From Butyricimonas muris (GTDB lineage: Bacteria > Bacteroidota > Bacteroidia > Bacteroidales > Marinifilaceae), in NCBI RefSeq assembly GCF_046365375.1, contig NZ_JBKEIT010000005.1:1-64000 (forward strand): DNA of 64,000 nucleotides. Direction: 5' to 3'. Numbering within the stretch: the stretch's first letter is position 1; each line of letters opens with the position of its first letter. Shown one piece after another: positions 8,543 through 17,201 of the stretch. The position numbers and the translations under genes were made by a program. Under the pieces are notes generated by a model. It had not been told where the DNA came from, did no database searches, and was given only the letters and a program-made list of their open reading frames with translations.

Positions 8543-9064
8543 ATGGTAAAGGATGACACTATTCGCTTGAGAGCCCTTGAACCGGAGGACTTGGAATACT
8601 TGTACAAATGGGAGAACGATATGGATTTATGGGAAGTCAGTGATACACTCACCCCATTCTCTATATTCACGTTAAAAAAATACATTGAAACGTGCCATCT
8701 GGATATCTATACCACCAAGCAATTGCGCTTGATGGTGGAACGGATTGAACCTCAAACACGTGTAGGATTAGTCGATCTTTACGACTTCGATCCTTATCAC
8801 CAACGTGCAGGTATCGGTATCATGATTCACGACAGCGAAAACCAGAAACAAGGATTCGCTACTTCTGCTATCCGCTTGATGATAGACTACTGTTTCGAAA
8901 CGCTGGGACTGAACCAGATATACAGTAGCGTGCCCAGTGGCAACATCGGCAGCCGGAAACTGTTCGAAAAACTCGGTTTCGTGCAAACCGGTTACCGCAA
9001 AAACTGGCTGCGCCGGGGTAACGGGTGGGAAGATATTGTATATTTCCAACTACTAAATCAATAA
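8543..9064 (+). CDS. GNAT-family N-acetyltransferase (RimJ/RimL type)
   Basis: A 173-residue acetyl-CoA-dependent N-acetyltransferase. IRLRALEPEDLEYLYKWEND at the N-terminus and the acetyl-CoA loop region GIGIMIHDSENQKQGFATSAIRLMIDYCF, followed by IYSSVPSGNIGSRKLFEKLGF, are characteristic of the RimL-like branch, which also includes spermidine acetyltransferases (SpeG). The substrate cannot be chosen from sequence alone. A possible -10-type box (TATATTTG) lies at 8492-8499, about 45 bases upstream. A stem-loop closes the gene. Confidence 0.85.
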   Translation: MVKDDTIRLRALEPEDLEYLYKWENDMDLWEVSDTLTPFSIFTLKKYIETCHLDIYTTKQLRLMVERIEPQTRVGLVDLYDFDPYHQRAGIGIMIHDSENQKQGFATSAIRLMIDYCFETLGLNQIYSSVPSGNIGSRKLFEKLGFVQTGYRKNWLRRGNGWEDIVYFQLLNQ

Positions 9065-9071
9065 ACCAGAC

Positions 9072-9097
9072 GAGAGGCTGTTTATGACAGCCTCTCT
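9072..9097 (+). terminator. hairpin terminator after the GNAT gene
   Basis: GAGAGGCTGT at 9072-9081 pairs perfectly with ACAGCCTCTC at 9087-9096 around a five-base loop. The following T-tract (TTAGTTTA) is imperfect, so termination may be partial. Confidence 0.6.
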
Positions 9098-9098
9098 T

Positions 9099-9180
9099 AG
9101 TTTATAAAGTTCATAAAGTATCCCTTGCGGGAGCTAAAGTTTATAAAGTCAAGAAAAACACTTTATGAACCTTATAAACT
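9099..9180. repeat. long AT-rich inverted repeat upstream of the metallopeptidase gene
   Basis: A 21-base arm at 9099-9119 matches the reverse complement of 9160-9180 at 20 of 21 positions. The loop contains a further copy of the GTTTATAAAGT unit (9138-9148), and another relative follows at about 9187-9199. The unit recurs as AAACCTTATGAACC near 27024 and TTTATAAAGT at 38630. It could act as a 5'-leader structure for the gene at 9206 or be a dispersed element. Confidence 0.65.
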
Positions 9181-9205
9181 TTACAAACCTTATAAACCCA
9201 TTATC

Positions 9206-11197
9206 ATGAAACACTCTTTATTATTGGTATGTTTATTTACAGGGCTTATCGCAAAAGCCGAGATTCCGGAGAAAACAATACAAGCCACAATCAACGCCAT
9301 TCAAACCAAAGGCGGTACCGATAAAACTCTCATCGAAGCCGGAGTGCGTCAAGCGGCACACCTTTGGCAGACGCAAGACGGGACGGATACAGAATTTCAA
9401 GAGTTTTGCGTGAATAACTACATCACTACCGCGGCGGAAAAGGAACAAGTATTCCAAAAAGTAAGTCATTATTTTGAAGCCCTCTGGGGGCATTTCAACG
9501 AGATATCGCTCCAGTTGCAGTTGAACCTGCACCAAGATAACGGCCCTCTTCATGACATCGACCCCATGTTCGGGGCATACAGTCCGGGGGCACACCTCAT
9601 CAACGATTTTTACAACAACAAGATCGGGTTCATCATCGCCCTCAACTTCCCGGAAGTTCCCTTGCAGGACAAGGAGAAACTGGGTACAGACCGCACGGCA
9701 TGGGCATACGCCCGTCTGGGTGACGTGTTCACGGAGAGAGTACCCGCCGAACTACTGCAAGCAGGAGCCAAAGCGGAAAGCGACGCCGACGTCTATATTT
9801 CCAGCTATAACATCTACATGGGACACGTGTTGAATCCCAAGGGGCAAAAACTATTCCCGGAAGACAAAATACTGCTTACCCACTGGAATTTACGGGATGA
9901 AATCAAAGCCAATTACAACAAAGGAAAAGAGGGACTGGACAAACAACGTACGGTGTACGAGGTAATGAAGCGTATCATATCCCAAGAAATCCCGACACAA
10001 GTGATCAATTCCGGTGCTTACGACTGGAATCCTTACACGAACACTCTCGCTCAAAACGGGCAATCCGCCACCGGAACACCGGAAGACACGGAGCGTTACC
10101 AACGGATGTTGAATAACTTCCACGCCATGCAAGCCATCGATCCTTACGCCGGAAAGAACTTTATCGACCGTAAATTCTCCGGAGAAATGGAGGTTTCCGT
10201 GGAAGACGTGAAAGCTCTGTTCAATCAATTTCTCACCTCCCCGGAATTAAAAGAGGTCGGCAAAATTATCTCCAAACGTTTGGGAAGAAAGTTGGAAGCC
10301 TATGATATATGGTACGACGGTTTTAAACCCCGCAGCAATCTGGATGAAACCAAACTGGACGCGCAAATACAAAAACTGTATCCCGATGCCGGGGCATTCA
10401 AGGCAGGACTTCCCTCTCTGTTAATCCATTTGGGCTTTACCCCGGAGCGGGCGAACGAGATATGCGACAAGATTGCCGTGGATGCAGCCCGCGGCTCCGG
10501 TCACGCGTGGGGAGCCGCCATGAAAGGTCAACAATCCCATCTCCGCACCCGTATTCCTTCCGAGGGAATGAACTACAAGGGATACAACATCGCCGTACAC
10601 GAGTTCGGGCATAACGTGGAGCAAACGATCTCCATGTATAACGTGGACAATTTCATGATGGCAGGAGTCCCCAACACGGCTTTCACGGAAGCCCTCGCTT
10701 TCGTGTTCCAGAAACGGGATTTACAACTTCTCGGCATCGAGAACAACGATCCGGAGAAAGACAAACTGGACATCCTCGACAAGTTCTGGAGCCTGTACGA
10801 GATCATGGGTGTTTCCATGCTCGATATCTCCGTGTGGGAATGGATGTACGCCCATCCCGATGCCACGGCGGAACAACTCAAAGAAGCCACAATCACGCTA
10901 TCAAAAGAGATATGGAATAAATATTACGCTCCCGTCTTCGGTAAAAAAGACGAAACCGTACTGGCAATCTATTCGCACATGATCAGCTACCCGCTGTATC
11001 TATCCGCCTACGCTTTCGGACAAATCATCGAATTTCAATTGGAAGACTATCTTAACGGCAAAAACTTTGCCCAAGAAGTAGACCGCATCTATCGTTTGGG
11101 ACGCCTCACCCCGAACGAATGGATGATCCAAGCCACGGGCAGCCCTCTAAGCGTGGAACCTCTGGTACACGCTTTACAAAAAGCGATAAAGAAATAA
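9206..11197 (+). CDS. secreted zinc metallopeptidase-like protein (HExxH)
   Basis: A 663-residue exported protein. The frame opens at 9125 inside repeat DNA; the ATG at 9206 begins a clear signal peptide, MKHSLLLVCLFTGLIAKA, and is preferred. Around residue 465 is AVHEFGHNVEQ, a HExxH zinc site, and about 25 residues on TEALAFVFQ offers the third-ligand Glu, a gluzincin-like arrangement reminiscent of M3 peptidases. The rest is long and helical. No closer family could be named, and the substrate is unknown. A hairpin repeat follows the gene at once. Confidence 0.75.
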   Translation: MKHSLLLVCLFTGLIAKAEIPEKTIQATINAIQTKGGTDKTLIEAGVRQAAHLWQTQDGTDTEFQEFCVNNYITTAAEKEQVFQKVSHYFEALWGHFNEISLQLQLNLHQDNGPLHDIDPMFGAYSPGAHLINDFYNNKIGFIIALNFPEVPLQDKEKLGTDRTAWAYARLGDVFTERVPAELLQAGAKAESDADVYISSYNIYMGHVLNPKGQKLFPEDKILLTHWNLRDEIKANYNKGKEGLDKQRTVYEVMKRIISQEIPTQVINSGAYDWNPYTNTLAQNGQSATGTPEDTERYQRMLNNFHAMQAIDPYAGKNFIDRKFSGEMEVSVEDVKALFNQFLTSPELKEVGKIISKRLGRKLEAYDIWYDGFKPRSNLDETKLDAQIQKLYPDAGAFKAGLPSLLIHLGFTPERANEICDKIAVDAARGSGHAWGAAMKGQQSHLRTRIPSEGMNYKGYNIAVHEFGHNVEQTISMYNVDNFMMAGVPNTAFTEALAFVFQKRDLQLLGIENNDPEKDKLDILDKFWSLYEIMGVSMLDISVWEWMYAHPDATAEQLKEATITLSKEIWNKYYAPVFGKKDETVLAIYSHMISYPLYLSAYAFGQIIEFQLEDYLNGKNFAQEVDRIYRLGRLTPNEWMIQATGSPLSVEPLVHALQKAIKK

Positions 11198-11205
11198 ACT
11201 CTAAA

Positions 11206-11246
11206 TCGCCTTCGGCAAGTTGTGACCTGCAACTCGCCGAAGGCGA
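11206..11246. repeat. copy A of the dispersed CCTTCGGC palindromic repeat
   Basis: A 17-bp stem with one mismatch (11206-11222 with 11230-11246) surrounds a seven-base loop. It shares the CGCCTTCGGC core and GTTGC half-sites with copies at 29561, 38901 and 45172. Lying ten bases after a stop codon, it may also serve as a terminator, though it lacks a T-tract. Confidence 0.65.
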
Positions 11247-11433
11247 ACATATAAAGTTACGCTAGCCAGAACCATCCCCCATAAGGTTACGAACAACACC
11301 CCTTCCCCGTCGGAAAATACTCCAAATAAGCCACTCTTTCCCGAATCATTATATCTAAATTTATTATGCACAAGAATGACCTTTCCACTTCCGTGGTATA
11401 GTATATTCTTTTATCGGATGCGACAAATTTGTG

Positions 11434-11973
11434 ATGGAAGAACTTGATTTGATTTTAGAGGGGATAAATAATAGGGAAGAAAAGAGTTGGAAACAACTCT
11501 ATACCATCTGTTACAAAGCGTTATGTACCTATTCGGAAACGATCGTCAACAACTTTGACGACGCAAAAGATATTGTACAAGACCTCTTCATTAATATATG
11601 GTATACAGATACCCGCTTCCCTACCTCTCGGGAATTATTAAGTTATCTCTACAAGTCAACATATCGTAATTCACTGATTTTCATTCGTGACAAGAGAAAT
11701 CAAAACCATATTTTAAACAAAATGAAACAAGAACACTACCCGGAAGAGTTTCCGCTGGATTTCTTACTTAAAACCGTTCAAATCGAAATCATCAGACATT
11801 TGCACGCATATATAGAAAAACTGCCACCCATGCAAAAAAGAATCATAGAACTGAGTATCGCCGGACTATCCGGCAAAGAGATTGCCGCAAAGCTAGGAAT
11901 CAGCATAAACACGGTAAAAGTCCAAAAAAGCAGGGGATTGAAATTTCTCCGGAAACATTTAAAAAACAAATAA
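11434..11973 (+). CDS. ECF-type RNA polymerase sigma factor
   Basis: A 179-residue extracytoplasmic-function sigma-70 factor. Region 2 (AKDIVQDLFINIWYT) and region 4 (LPPMQKRIIELSIAGLSGKEIAAKLGISINTVKVQKSRGLKFL) are intact. A GTG at 11431 directly precedes the ATG at 11434, and the ATG is taken as start. Unlike the FecI-like gene at 23662, it has no anti-sigma gene beside it. It converges on the M16-peptidase end of the SusC/SusD locus, so it may belong to that system or be an orphan regulator. Confidence 0.88.
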   Translation: MEELDLILEGINNREEKSWKQLYTICYKALCTYSETIVNNFDDAKDIVQDLFINIWYTDTRFPTSRELLSYLYKSTYRNSLIFIRDKRNQNHILNKMKQEHYPEEFPLDFLLKTVQIEIIRHLHAYIEKLPPMQKRIIELSIAGLSGKEIAAKLGISINTVKVQKSRGLKFLRKHLKNK

Positions 11974-11978
11974 AGAAT

Positions 11979-12012
11979 GCCGCCCGAACGGGAAAAAACG
12001 TACTCGGGCGAC
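11979..12012. terminator. probable bidirectional terminator between convergent genes
   Basis: CGCCCGA at 11981-11987 pairs with TCGGGCG at 12004-12010 around a 16-base loop containing an A6 run. It lies between the sigma-factor stop and the M16-peptidase stop. The stem is short, so confidence is moderate. Confidence 0.5.
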
Positions 12013-12020
12013 CTCTCTAC

Positions 12021-14810
12021 TCACTTTCTCGACTTAATGACTAAATCAACACACTGTGCACTACCAAAAAACTTACGGGCAAAAGACAACACATCTTTAG
12101 CTTTTATTCTATCAATAAACGATTCAAAATAATAAGGTGAATCCATTCTTTTCCCTGTTTTATTATAAAATTGAAGATTCTCCGTCCAGAAAGCAATCGT
12201 GTTATAAACGGCATCATCCGCAGCCTTCTTCTCTTTCTTTATAGCTAGAACAAAATCTTCCACAGCTTCTTCCGACAGCCCTTTTTCCAGAAATTCCCGA
12301 ACCTGTTCATGAACAAGTGCCCTCATCTGCGGTCCTTTATCCAATGAAGTCGCAAAGCGGATAAATAATTCTTGCAAACAATGGGGAGAAGTCGTCGTTC
12401 CTCCTAAAACTTGAACACCATAAGCAGCCCCTTGCTCTCCCCGGATTTTATCCTGCAACGAATATTGGAAATACAATTTCAGTACATGCATACACACTTC
12501 ATCTATCGGACGAATTTTTAATGTATTCTGAAACTCTATACTTACCATATATTTTTCATCGGGCATATCAACCTCCACGTCCTCGGTAATATTCCCCAGA
12601 CGATTATAATTATGTTCCACCGCTTTCTCTTTCCGGTAAATAGACGGGAGTGCCCCGATGTATTTAGCCACTAATTCTTGAGCCTCTTCCCGTTTGATAT
12701 CTCCCACCAGATAAAATACGAAATCGGATGCATCCCGGAAACGATCTTGATAAATCCGAATCATTCGGTCATAATCCATTGCGGCATAGTAAACCGAATC
12801 CTTTTTCCAAAGACGCGGTGATTCCACTCGCCGGATTGCACCAAGCACCTCTCGGATCGTATCATTCATAGTTCGACGAGCGTTAGACTGAGTCATTTGA
12901 CCAACCGTTACAAAGCGATCAAAAACTATCCGGTCGAATCTCGGGTGCTCCATTGCCAAATAAAACAACTGAAAAGCAAAATCAGCATCTTTCAATACCG
13001 CCGAAACACTAATACTTTCAGCACGTTCATCCAAAGACACGTTCATATTTACCGTGTGATCCTTCATCAAATATTTTAGCGTCTGCATATCATACTTGTA
13101 CAAACCGGACTCTAAAACTAACGCGGACAAAGCATCCGCCGAAGGCAAATCCTCTGCCGTCAGCAAAGAACGCCCGCCGACACTTCCAGCCAATAGGTTA
13201 AAAGTTCCCCTATCCCCGTCTGTATACTTATAATACACTTTTGCCCCATTATTCAAAACCCACTCTTCCGCATCCAAATCCTTCAATTTCCTCTCTTTTA
13301 CAACTCGTCCGCCTTGAATTTCAAAATCAACCAACTCGGTATTGCCATCCATCACCTGCAATTCAACTCGATTCTCTTCCATTTCAAGCGAATGGGATTG
13401 GGCAATCATTCCCTTTATCTCCGCCACACTCGGGAAAGTATACGTGGAATCGCTACCTTGCATCAGGAAAACCCAATTTTTACCATCATCCCACTTGGAT
13501 ATCCATGCTTGAAAAGTTTTAGCTGACAGCGTATCAAGAACCCCCGATAGAGCTGCTAATTTTTCATCCACACTGCACAGCGGCTTCCCAAGCAAAAAAT
13601 GATCTTTATAAATCTGAAGAAACACATCATTAGGGATATTATTCTCCTGATTCATGCTTGCCCTTACTTCTCTCCGGTAACTCTCGAATGCTGGCTTCAA
13701 CACCTCATCCGTGAAACCCAAGCGATGTACATATTCCATCTGGTCCAAAAGTTGCCGTAAAGCCTCTTTCTCTTTCCCGGGCAACGATGTCAAGGCGATA
13801 TTCAGCCCGTCATAATTCCGTTGCATATTAAAAACACCGACACCGGCATTTAAAATATAGGAATCCCCAACCTGCAAGTACTCGGCAAGAGCACCGCGCA
13901 TAATCCGATTGTAAAAATCACGCAACAACCTCTCTCGCGACATCGCTTCCAATGTACTCTCTGCCTCTTTCCGAATCCGCTTCACCAGCATCACCGAATT
14001 ATTGGGAATTTCCTTGTCTATCAACTTCGCGTACAAAGGTTCATCATTATCCTCTATCCCGTAAACGACACGAGTTTTCGGGTTCTTCCTTTTCGGAATA
14101 GGATTAAACAACCGCTTCACTTCAGCCTCCATCCCGCTCACGTCAATATCTCCCAGTATCACCACCGCCTGCAAATCCGGACGATAAAAATCCTTATAAT
14201 ACTCCTTCAACTTCTCCGGTGTAAAATTCTGGACAACATCCACCGAACCGATAATATCATGTGTCGCGTATTTACTTCCATTGTACATATAAGGATCGGA
14301 CATTTTCTGCACTCTTTTGCTCACCGTCATTCTCGTGCGGCGCTCCTCCCGGATCACCTTGCGTTCCTGATCCATATCTTCCGGTTTCAACGTCAAAAAC
14401 CCCGACCAATCCCGCAATACTAACACGCACGAATCAAGCAATCCCGGGGAAGCCGTGGGGACATTCTTTATATTATACACCGTTTCATCGTACCCCGTCT
14501 TGGCATTAAAAAGTGCAATCCCGTTACGTTTCAAAAAAGCAGGTACTCCATCGGGAAAACTTTCCGTGGCGTGAAAAGCCATATGCTCCAACACATGTGC
14601 CAACCCGTTCTGATCCTCCTCTTCCATCAACGAACCGACATTCTGTATCAGATAAAAATCAGCACATCCGGGTTGCGTTCCCGTGTGGCGTATATAATAA
14701 GTCAACCCGTTTTCCAACTTTCCATGACGAAACACAGAAGAACTGTCTTGGGCTAAAGCAAAAGCCCAAGAACATGAAAGGAACAAAAATAATACTATTA
14801 CACGCTTCAT
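12021..14810 (-). CDS. M16-family zinc metallopeptidase, periplasmic
   Basis: A 929-residue protease of the pitrilysin/insulinase family. The signal peptide MKRVIVLFLFLSCSWAFALA is followed by the inverted zinc motif HVLEH (His72, Glu75, His76) and, about 75 residues later, ERKVIREE, which supplies the distal Glu. The second M16 half, including VFYLVGDIKREEAQELVAKYIGALP, is present, so this is the fused two-domain type. M16 enzymes cut unfolded peptides in a closed chamber. Its ATG overlaps the stop of the thioredoxin gene (ATGA), tying it to the SusC/SusD operon, where it would process an imported peptide. Confidence 0.9.
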   Translation of the reverse strand: MKRVIVLFLFLSCSWAFALAQDSSSVFRHGKLENGLTYYIRHTGTQPGCADFYLIQNVGSLMEEEDQNGLAHVLEHMAFHATESFPDGVPAFLKRNGIALFNAKTGYDETVYNIKNVPTASPGLLDSCVLVLRDWSGFLTLKPEDMDQERKVIREERRTRMTVSKRVQKMSDPYMYNGSKYATHDIIGSVDVVQNFTPEKLKEYYKDFYRPDLQAVVILGDIDVSGMEAEVKRLFNPIPKRKNPKTRVVYGIEDNDEPLYAKLIDKEIPNNSVMLVKRIRKEAESTLEAMSRERLLRDFYNRIMRGALAEYLQVGDSYILNAGVGVFNMQRNYDGLNIALTSLPGKEKEALRQLLDQMEYVHRLGFTDEVLKPAFESYRREVRASMNQENNIPNDVFLQIYKDHFLLGKPLCSVDEKLAALSGVLDTLSAKTFQAWISKWDDGKNWVFLMQGSDSTYTFPSVAEIKGMIAQSHSLEMEENRVELQVMDGNTELVDFEIQGGRVVKERKLKDLDAEEWVLNNGAKVYYKYTDGDRGTFNLLAGSVGGRSLLTAEDLPSADALSALVLESGLYKYDMQTLKYLMKDHTVNMNVSLDERAESISVSAVLKDADFAFQLFYLAMEHPRFDRIVFDRFVTVGQMTQSNARRTMNDTIREVLGAIRRVESPRLWKKDSVYYAAMDYDRMIRIYQDRFRDASDFVFYLVGDIKREEAQELVAKYIGALPSIYRKEKAVEHNYNRLGNITEDVEVDMPDEKYMVSIEFQNTLKIRPIDEVCMHVLKLYFQYSLQDKIRGEQGAAYGVQVLGGTTTSPHCLQELFIRFATSLDKGPQMRALVHEQVREFLEKGLSEEAVEDFVLAIKKEKKAADDAVYNTIAFWTENLQFYNKTGKRMDSPYYFESFIDRIKAKDVLSFARKFFGSAQCVDLVIKSRK

Positions 14811-16087
14811 AATGTATTCAATCTACTCTGGATCATTTTCTGTAACTGCAATCTCATCTGCTCGTTATCAATTTCCGCGCTCACGATAAATGCCTGATTA
14901 AAACATTGCTTTGCCTTTGACAAATCCCCGGTTTCTTTATAACAATCCGCTAAAATACACAACACCCGGGTTTTCAACTGTGGGGTTATCGAAGGGAAAG
15001 CCAACGCTCTCTCCAACCATGGTATTACCCGTGGGTAAGCGCCTTCCGGTAAACGTCCTTGATAAAGTGTAAACAAATCCTCAACAGGCATCGTGTAATT
15101 ATTCACGGTTAAAACAGTATCCGCCCCATCAAAATATTGATTCATCTTCTCGAAAAAAACATCCGTATTTTTCCGGTTCAAATTATAATACCCGTCTGCC
15201 AACAAATTAATCGCCTCGAACGCCGACAACTTTCCAAACGGAATGCTCCCGTAAACAGCATTCAAATCCCCGTTCAATCGCTCTAATTCCTGCTTATACT
15301 CAGCCTTTCCCTCCCGGCAAAGAGAAATAATATACCCATTAAACAACGTTATAATATAATTATCCACCTCACTTTTACCAACTTTTTCTACATATTGCTC
15401 ATAATTCGCCACCAACCCGTCAAAAATAAAATCATTCTTCGCCTTCTTGGCATGGAACATCACCAACAAAGAAAAATCCTCCTCGTTTGCCATATTCTCC
15501 AGTTTCTTGCTATTCACGTACTCGTCAAAAAGGGACTCTATACGTACAACCCATTTTTCACGATTATACCCTTCTTGAGTACCTATAAATACAGGAGCCT
15601 GCAAAAGCAACTCTTGTCGCAAATCCAGATTTTTTTTCTCTTTCTTTACTTTCTCGTACAACTTCTCAAAACTCAAAGCATCACCTCGTACAACTTTTGC
15701 CTCGTGTAACAAAGCCCCCGGCTCCATCACCCCGTTAATCGTGCGGACCACTTCTCCTTTCCCGTTTATAAACAACAGCGTGGGAAGTACTTCCACTTTA
15801 TACTTCTGCACGAGCGTCTTATTCTCCGGAGCCTCCACATTCATCTGAATAGATACAAAGTTTTTATTGAAATACTCCCCCACTTCCGGCAAAGTAAAAA
15901 CCTCACTTGCCATCAATTTACACGGTTGACACCAATCGGCATAAAAATCGACAAAAAGCTCTTTCTTCTCCTTTTTAGCTTTCGCCATAGCGTCCTCAAA
16001 TGTCCCCTCGAAAAAAGTAATTTGGGCAGAAACCGTCCCAAGCAATCCTAAAAACAGGATCACCAAACTAAATTTTATATATCTCAT
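14807..16087 (-). CDS. thioredoxin-like protein with helical C-terminal extension
   Basis: A 426-residue exported thiol protein. After a signal peptide (MRYIKFSLVILFLGLLGTVSA) comes a thioredoxin fold, with DFYADWCQPCKLM containing the CxxC pair near residues 53-56 and the cis-Pro loop VLPTLLFINGKGEVV. Residues about 150-426 form a long helical, TPR-like region (FDEYVNSKKLENMANEEDFS, later CYKETGDLSKAKQCFNQAF). A periplasmic disulfide reductase or chaperone acting with the SusC/SusD system is inferred. It is translationally coupled to the M16 peptidase downstream. Confidence 0.85.
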   Translation of the reverse strand: MRYIKFSLVILFLGLLGTVSAQITFFEGTFEDAMAKAKKEKKELFVDFYADWCQPCKLMASEVFTLPEVGEYFNKNFVSIQMNVEAPENKTLVQKYKVEVLPTLLFINGKGEVVRTINGVMEPGALLHEAKVVRGDALSFEKLYEKVKKEKKNLDLRQELLLQAPVFIGTQEGYNREKWVVRIESLFDEYVNSKKLENMANEEDFSLLVMFHAKKAKNDFIFDGLVANYEQYVEKVGKSEVDNYIITLFNGYIISLCREGKAEYKQELERLNGDLNAVYGSIPFGKLSAFEAINLLADGYYNLNRKNTDVFFEKMNQYFDGADTVLTVNNYTMPVEDLFTLYQGRLPEGAYPRVIPWLERALAFPSITPQLKTRVLCILADCYKETGDLSKAKQCFNQAFIVSAEIDNEQMRLQLQKMIQSRLNTL

Positions 16088-16146
16088 TGCTATTAAATAT
16101 TTAGAAGGAGAAAGAAGACAATCTTCTCTCTCCTATTTTGTTAAAA

Positions 16147-16572
16147 CTATTCCAACACGAACGTGAATATATCCGTCAGAATAGCCGAATGACCTTCATT
16201 TTCAACTTTCAAAGAAACCGTGTAACACCCCTCGGGCGAATCGACTTTTGCATCAACGTACATCCGTCCACCACCGATCACAGTCAGATATTTGGTAAAA
16301 TCCTCTGCGGCCTCCTGTCCATTAGAGCTCTTCACTCCTGCAAGTGAATAAGTCAATGGTTCTGTACCCAAAAGTTGCTCTACTTGGGAAGTCACCCATG
16401 GGATTGTCACATCAATATCCTCTTCATCAAGGTTCGAGAAACGAGTAATTCTCAATGTATCTTGCGTATAAGATGCATCATCCGTGAACAAAAAACCAAC
16501 AGCAACATCGCTACACCTCATGAATGCCAACGCCATGAACAACATGACAAAATATAATAGTCCTCTTATCAT
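16147..16572 (-). CDS. small lipoprotein of the SusC/SusD operon, unknown function
   Basis: A 141-residue predicted lipoprotein: MIRGLLYFVMLFMALAFMRC has a hydrophobic core ending at a Cys in an acceptable lipobox. The mature part is beta-rich, with acidic patches (DEEDIDVTIPW) and a closing domain GCYTVSLKVENEG, suggesting an immunoglobulin-like or DUF4843-like fold, though no family can be assigned with confidence. It starts 11 bases after the FAS1-like gene and precedes the thioredoxin gene by 59, so it is a surface-lipoprotein candidate of the same system. Confidence 0.65.
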   Translation of the reverse strand: MIRGLLYFVMLFMALAFMRCSDVAVGFLFTDDASYTQDTLRITRFSNLDEEDIDVTIPWVTSQVEQLLGTEPLTYSLAGVKSSNGQEAAEDFTKYLTVIGGGRMYVDAKVDSPEGCYTVSLKVENEGHSAILTDIFTFVLE

Positions 16573-16583
16573 CTCTATTCATT

Positions 16584-17201
16584 TTAAATGTACTTAAACT
16601 GAAAACTATACCCCAAAGCCTGAACAACGCCATTATTCGTTTGTATATCAGTCGAATAAATCCTATTAACCGCCGTTCCCCCACGAGCGAAAAAATGTAA
16701 AGAAATTTCACCCATATCCGGCACTCCCTCGAAAGGTTGTTGATAAGTCCACATGAACAAGCGTCCTCCCAGCGTTCGATACTCGATACCGTCACTCTCC
16801 TCTCCCGTATACTCATCCCTCTTTCCCCGGGGCACATCTGCTAGCATAACACGTTGAGGTATAATCAACTTCGAAAGTGTATTTTGACAAAATTCCACCG
16901 GAATATCGGTCACTTTTTCATATCCATTTTCTATCATATACAAACGGATACTGTAATTAGTCACACCCAAAAAAGTAATTTGCTCGTGCTCACCTTTTCC
17001 TTCGAACAAATCTTTCAATCCGGCATGTTCAATCATGATAATCGTGGAATCCCAATCCCAAGGTTGTGTATGTAAATATTCCCACATCGAACAATCATGA
17101 ACACCATTCGCCAACTCGCCTTCATGATAATTCCACTTCGTGCACGATCCCAATAACACGATCAATGCAACCCCTTTTAATAAATATATTAATTTTGCCA
17201 T
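16584..17201 (-). CDS. fasciclin (FAS1)-like lipoprotein
   Basis: A 205-residue predicted lipoprotein (lipobox VLLGSC near residue 20). The mature region resembles a single FAS1 domain: SMWEYLHTQP, IIMIEHAGLKDLFEG, QITFLGVTNYSIRLYM and the closing GVVQALGYSFQF follow the family order. FAS1 domains mediate adhesion or ligand binding, and such proteins accompany SusC/SusD pairs in some Bacteroidota. The ATG at 17201 overlaps the SusD stop by 13 bases; a TTG two codons earlier is less likely. A role as an accessory surface ligand-binding subunit is inferred. Confidence 0.7.
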   Translation of the reverse strand: MAKLIYLLKGVALIVLLGSCTKWNYHEGELANGVHDCSMWEYLHTQPWDWDSTIIMIEHAGLKDLFEGKGEHEQITFLGVTNYSIRLYMIENGYEKVTDIPVEFCQNTLSKLIIPQRVMLADVPRGKRDEYTGEESDGIEYRTLGGRLFMWTYQQPFEGVPDMGEISLHFFARGGTAVNRIYSTDIQTNNGVVQALGYSFQFKYI

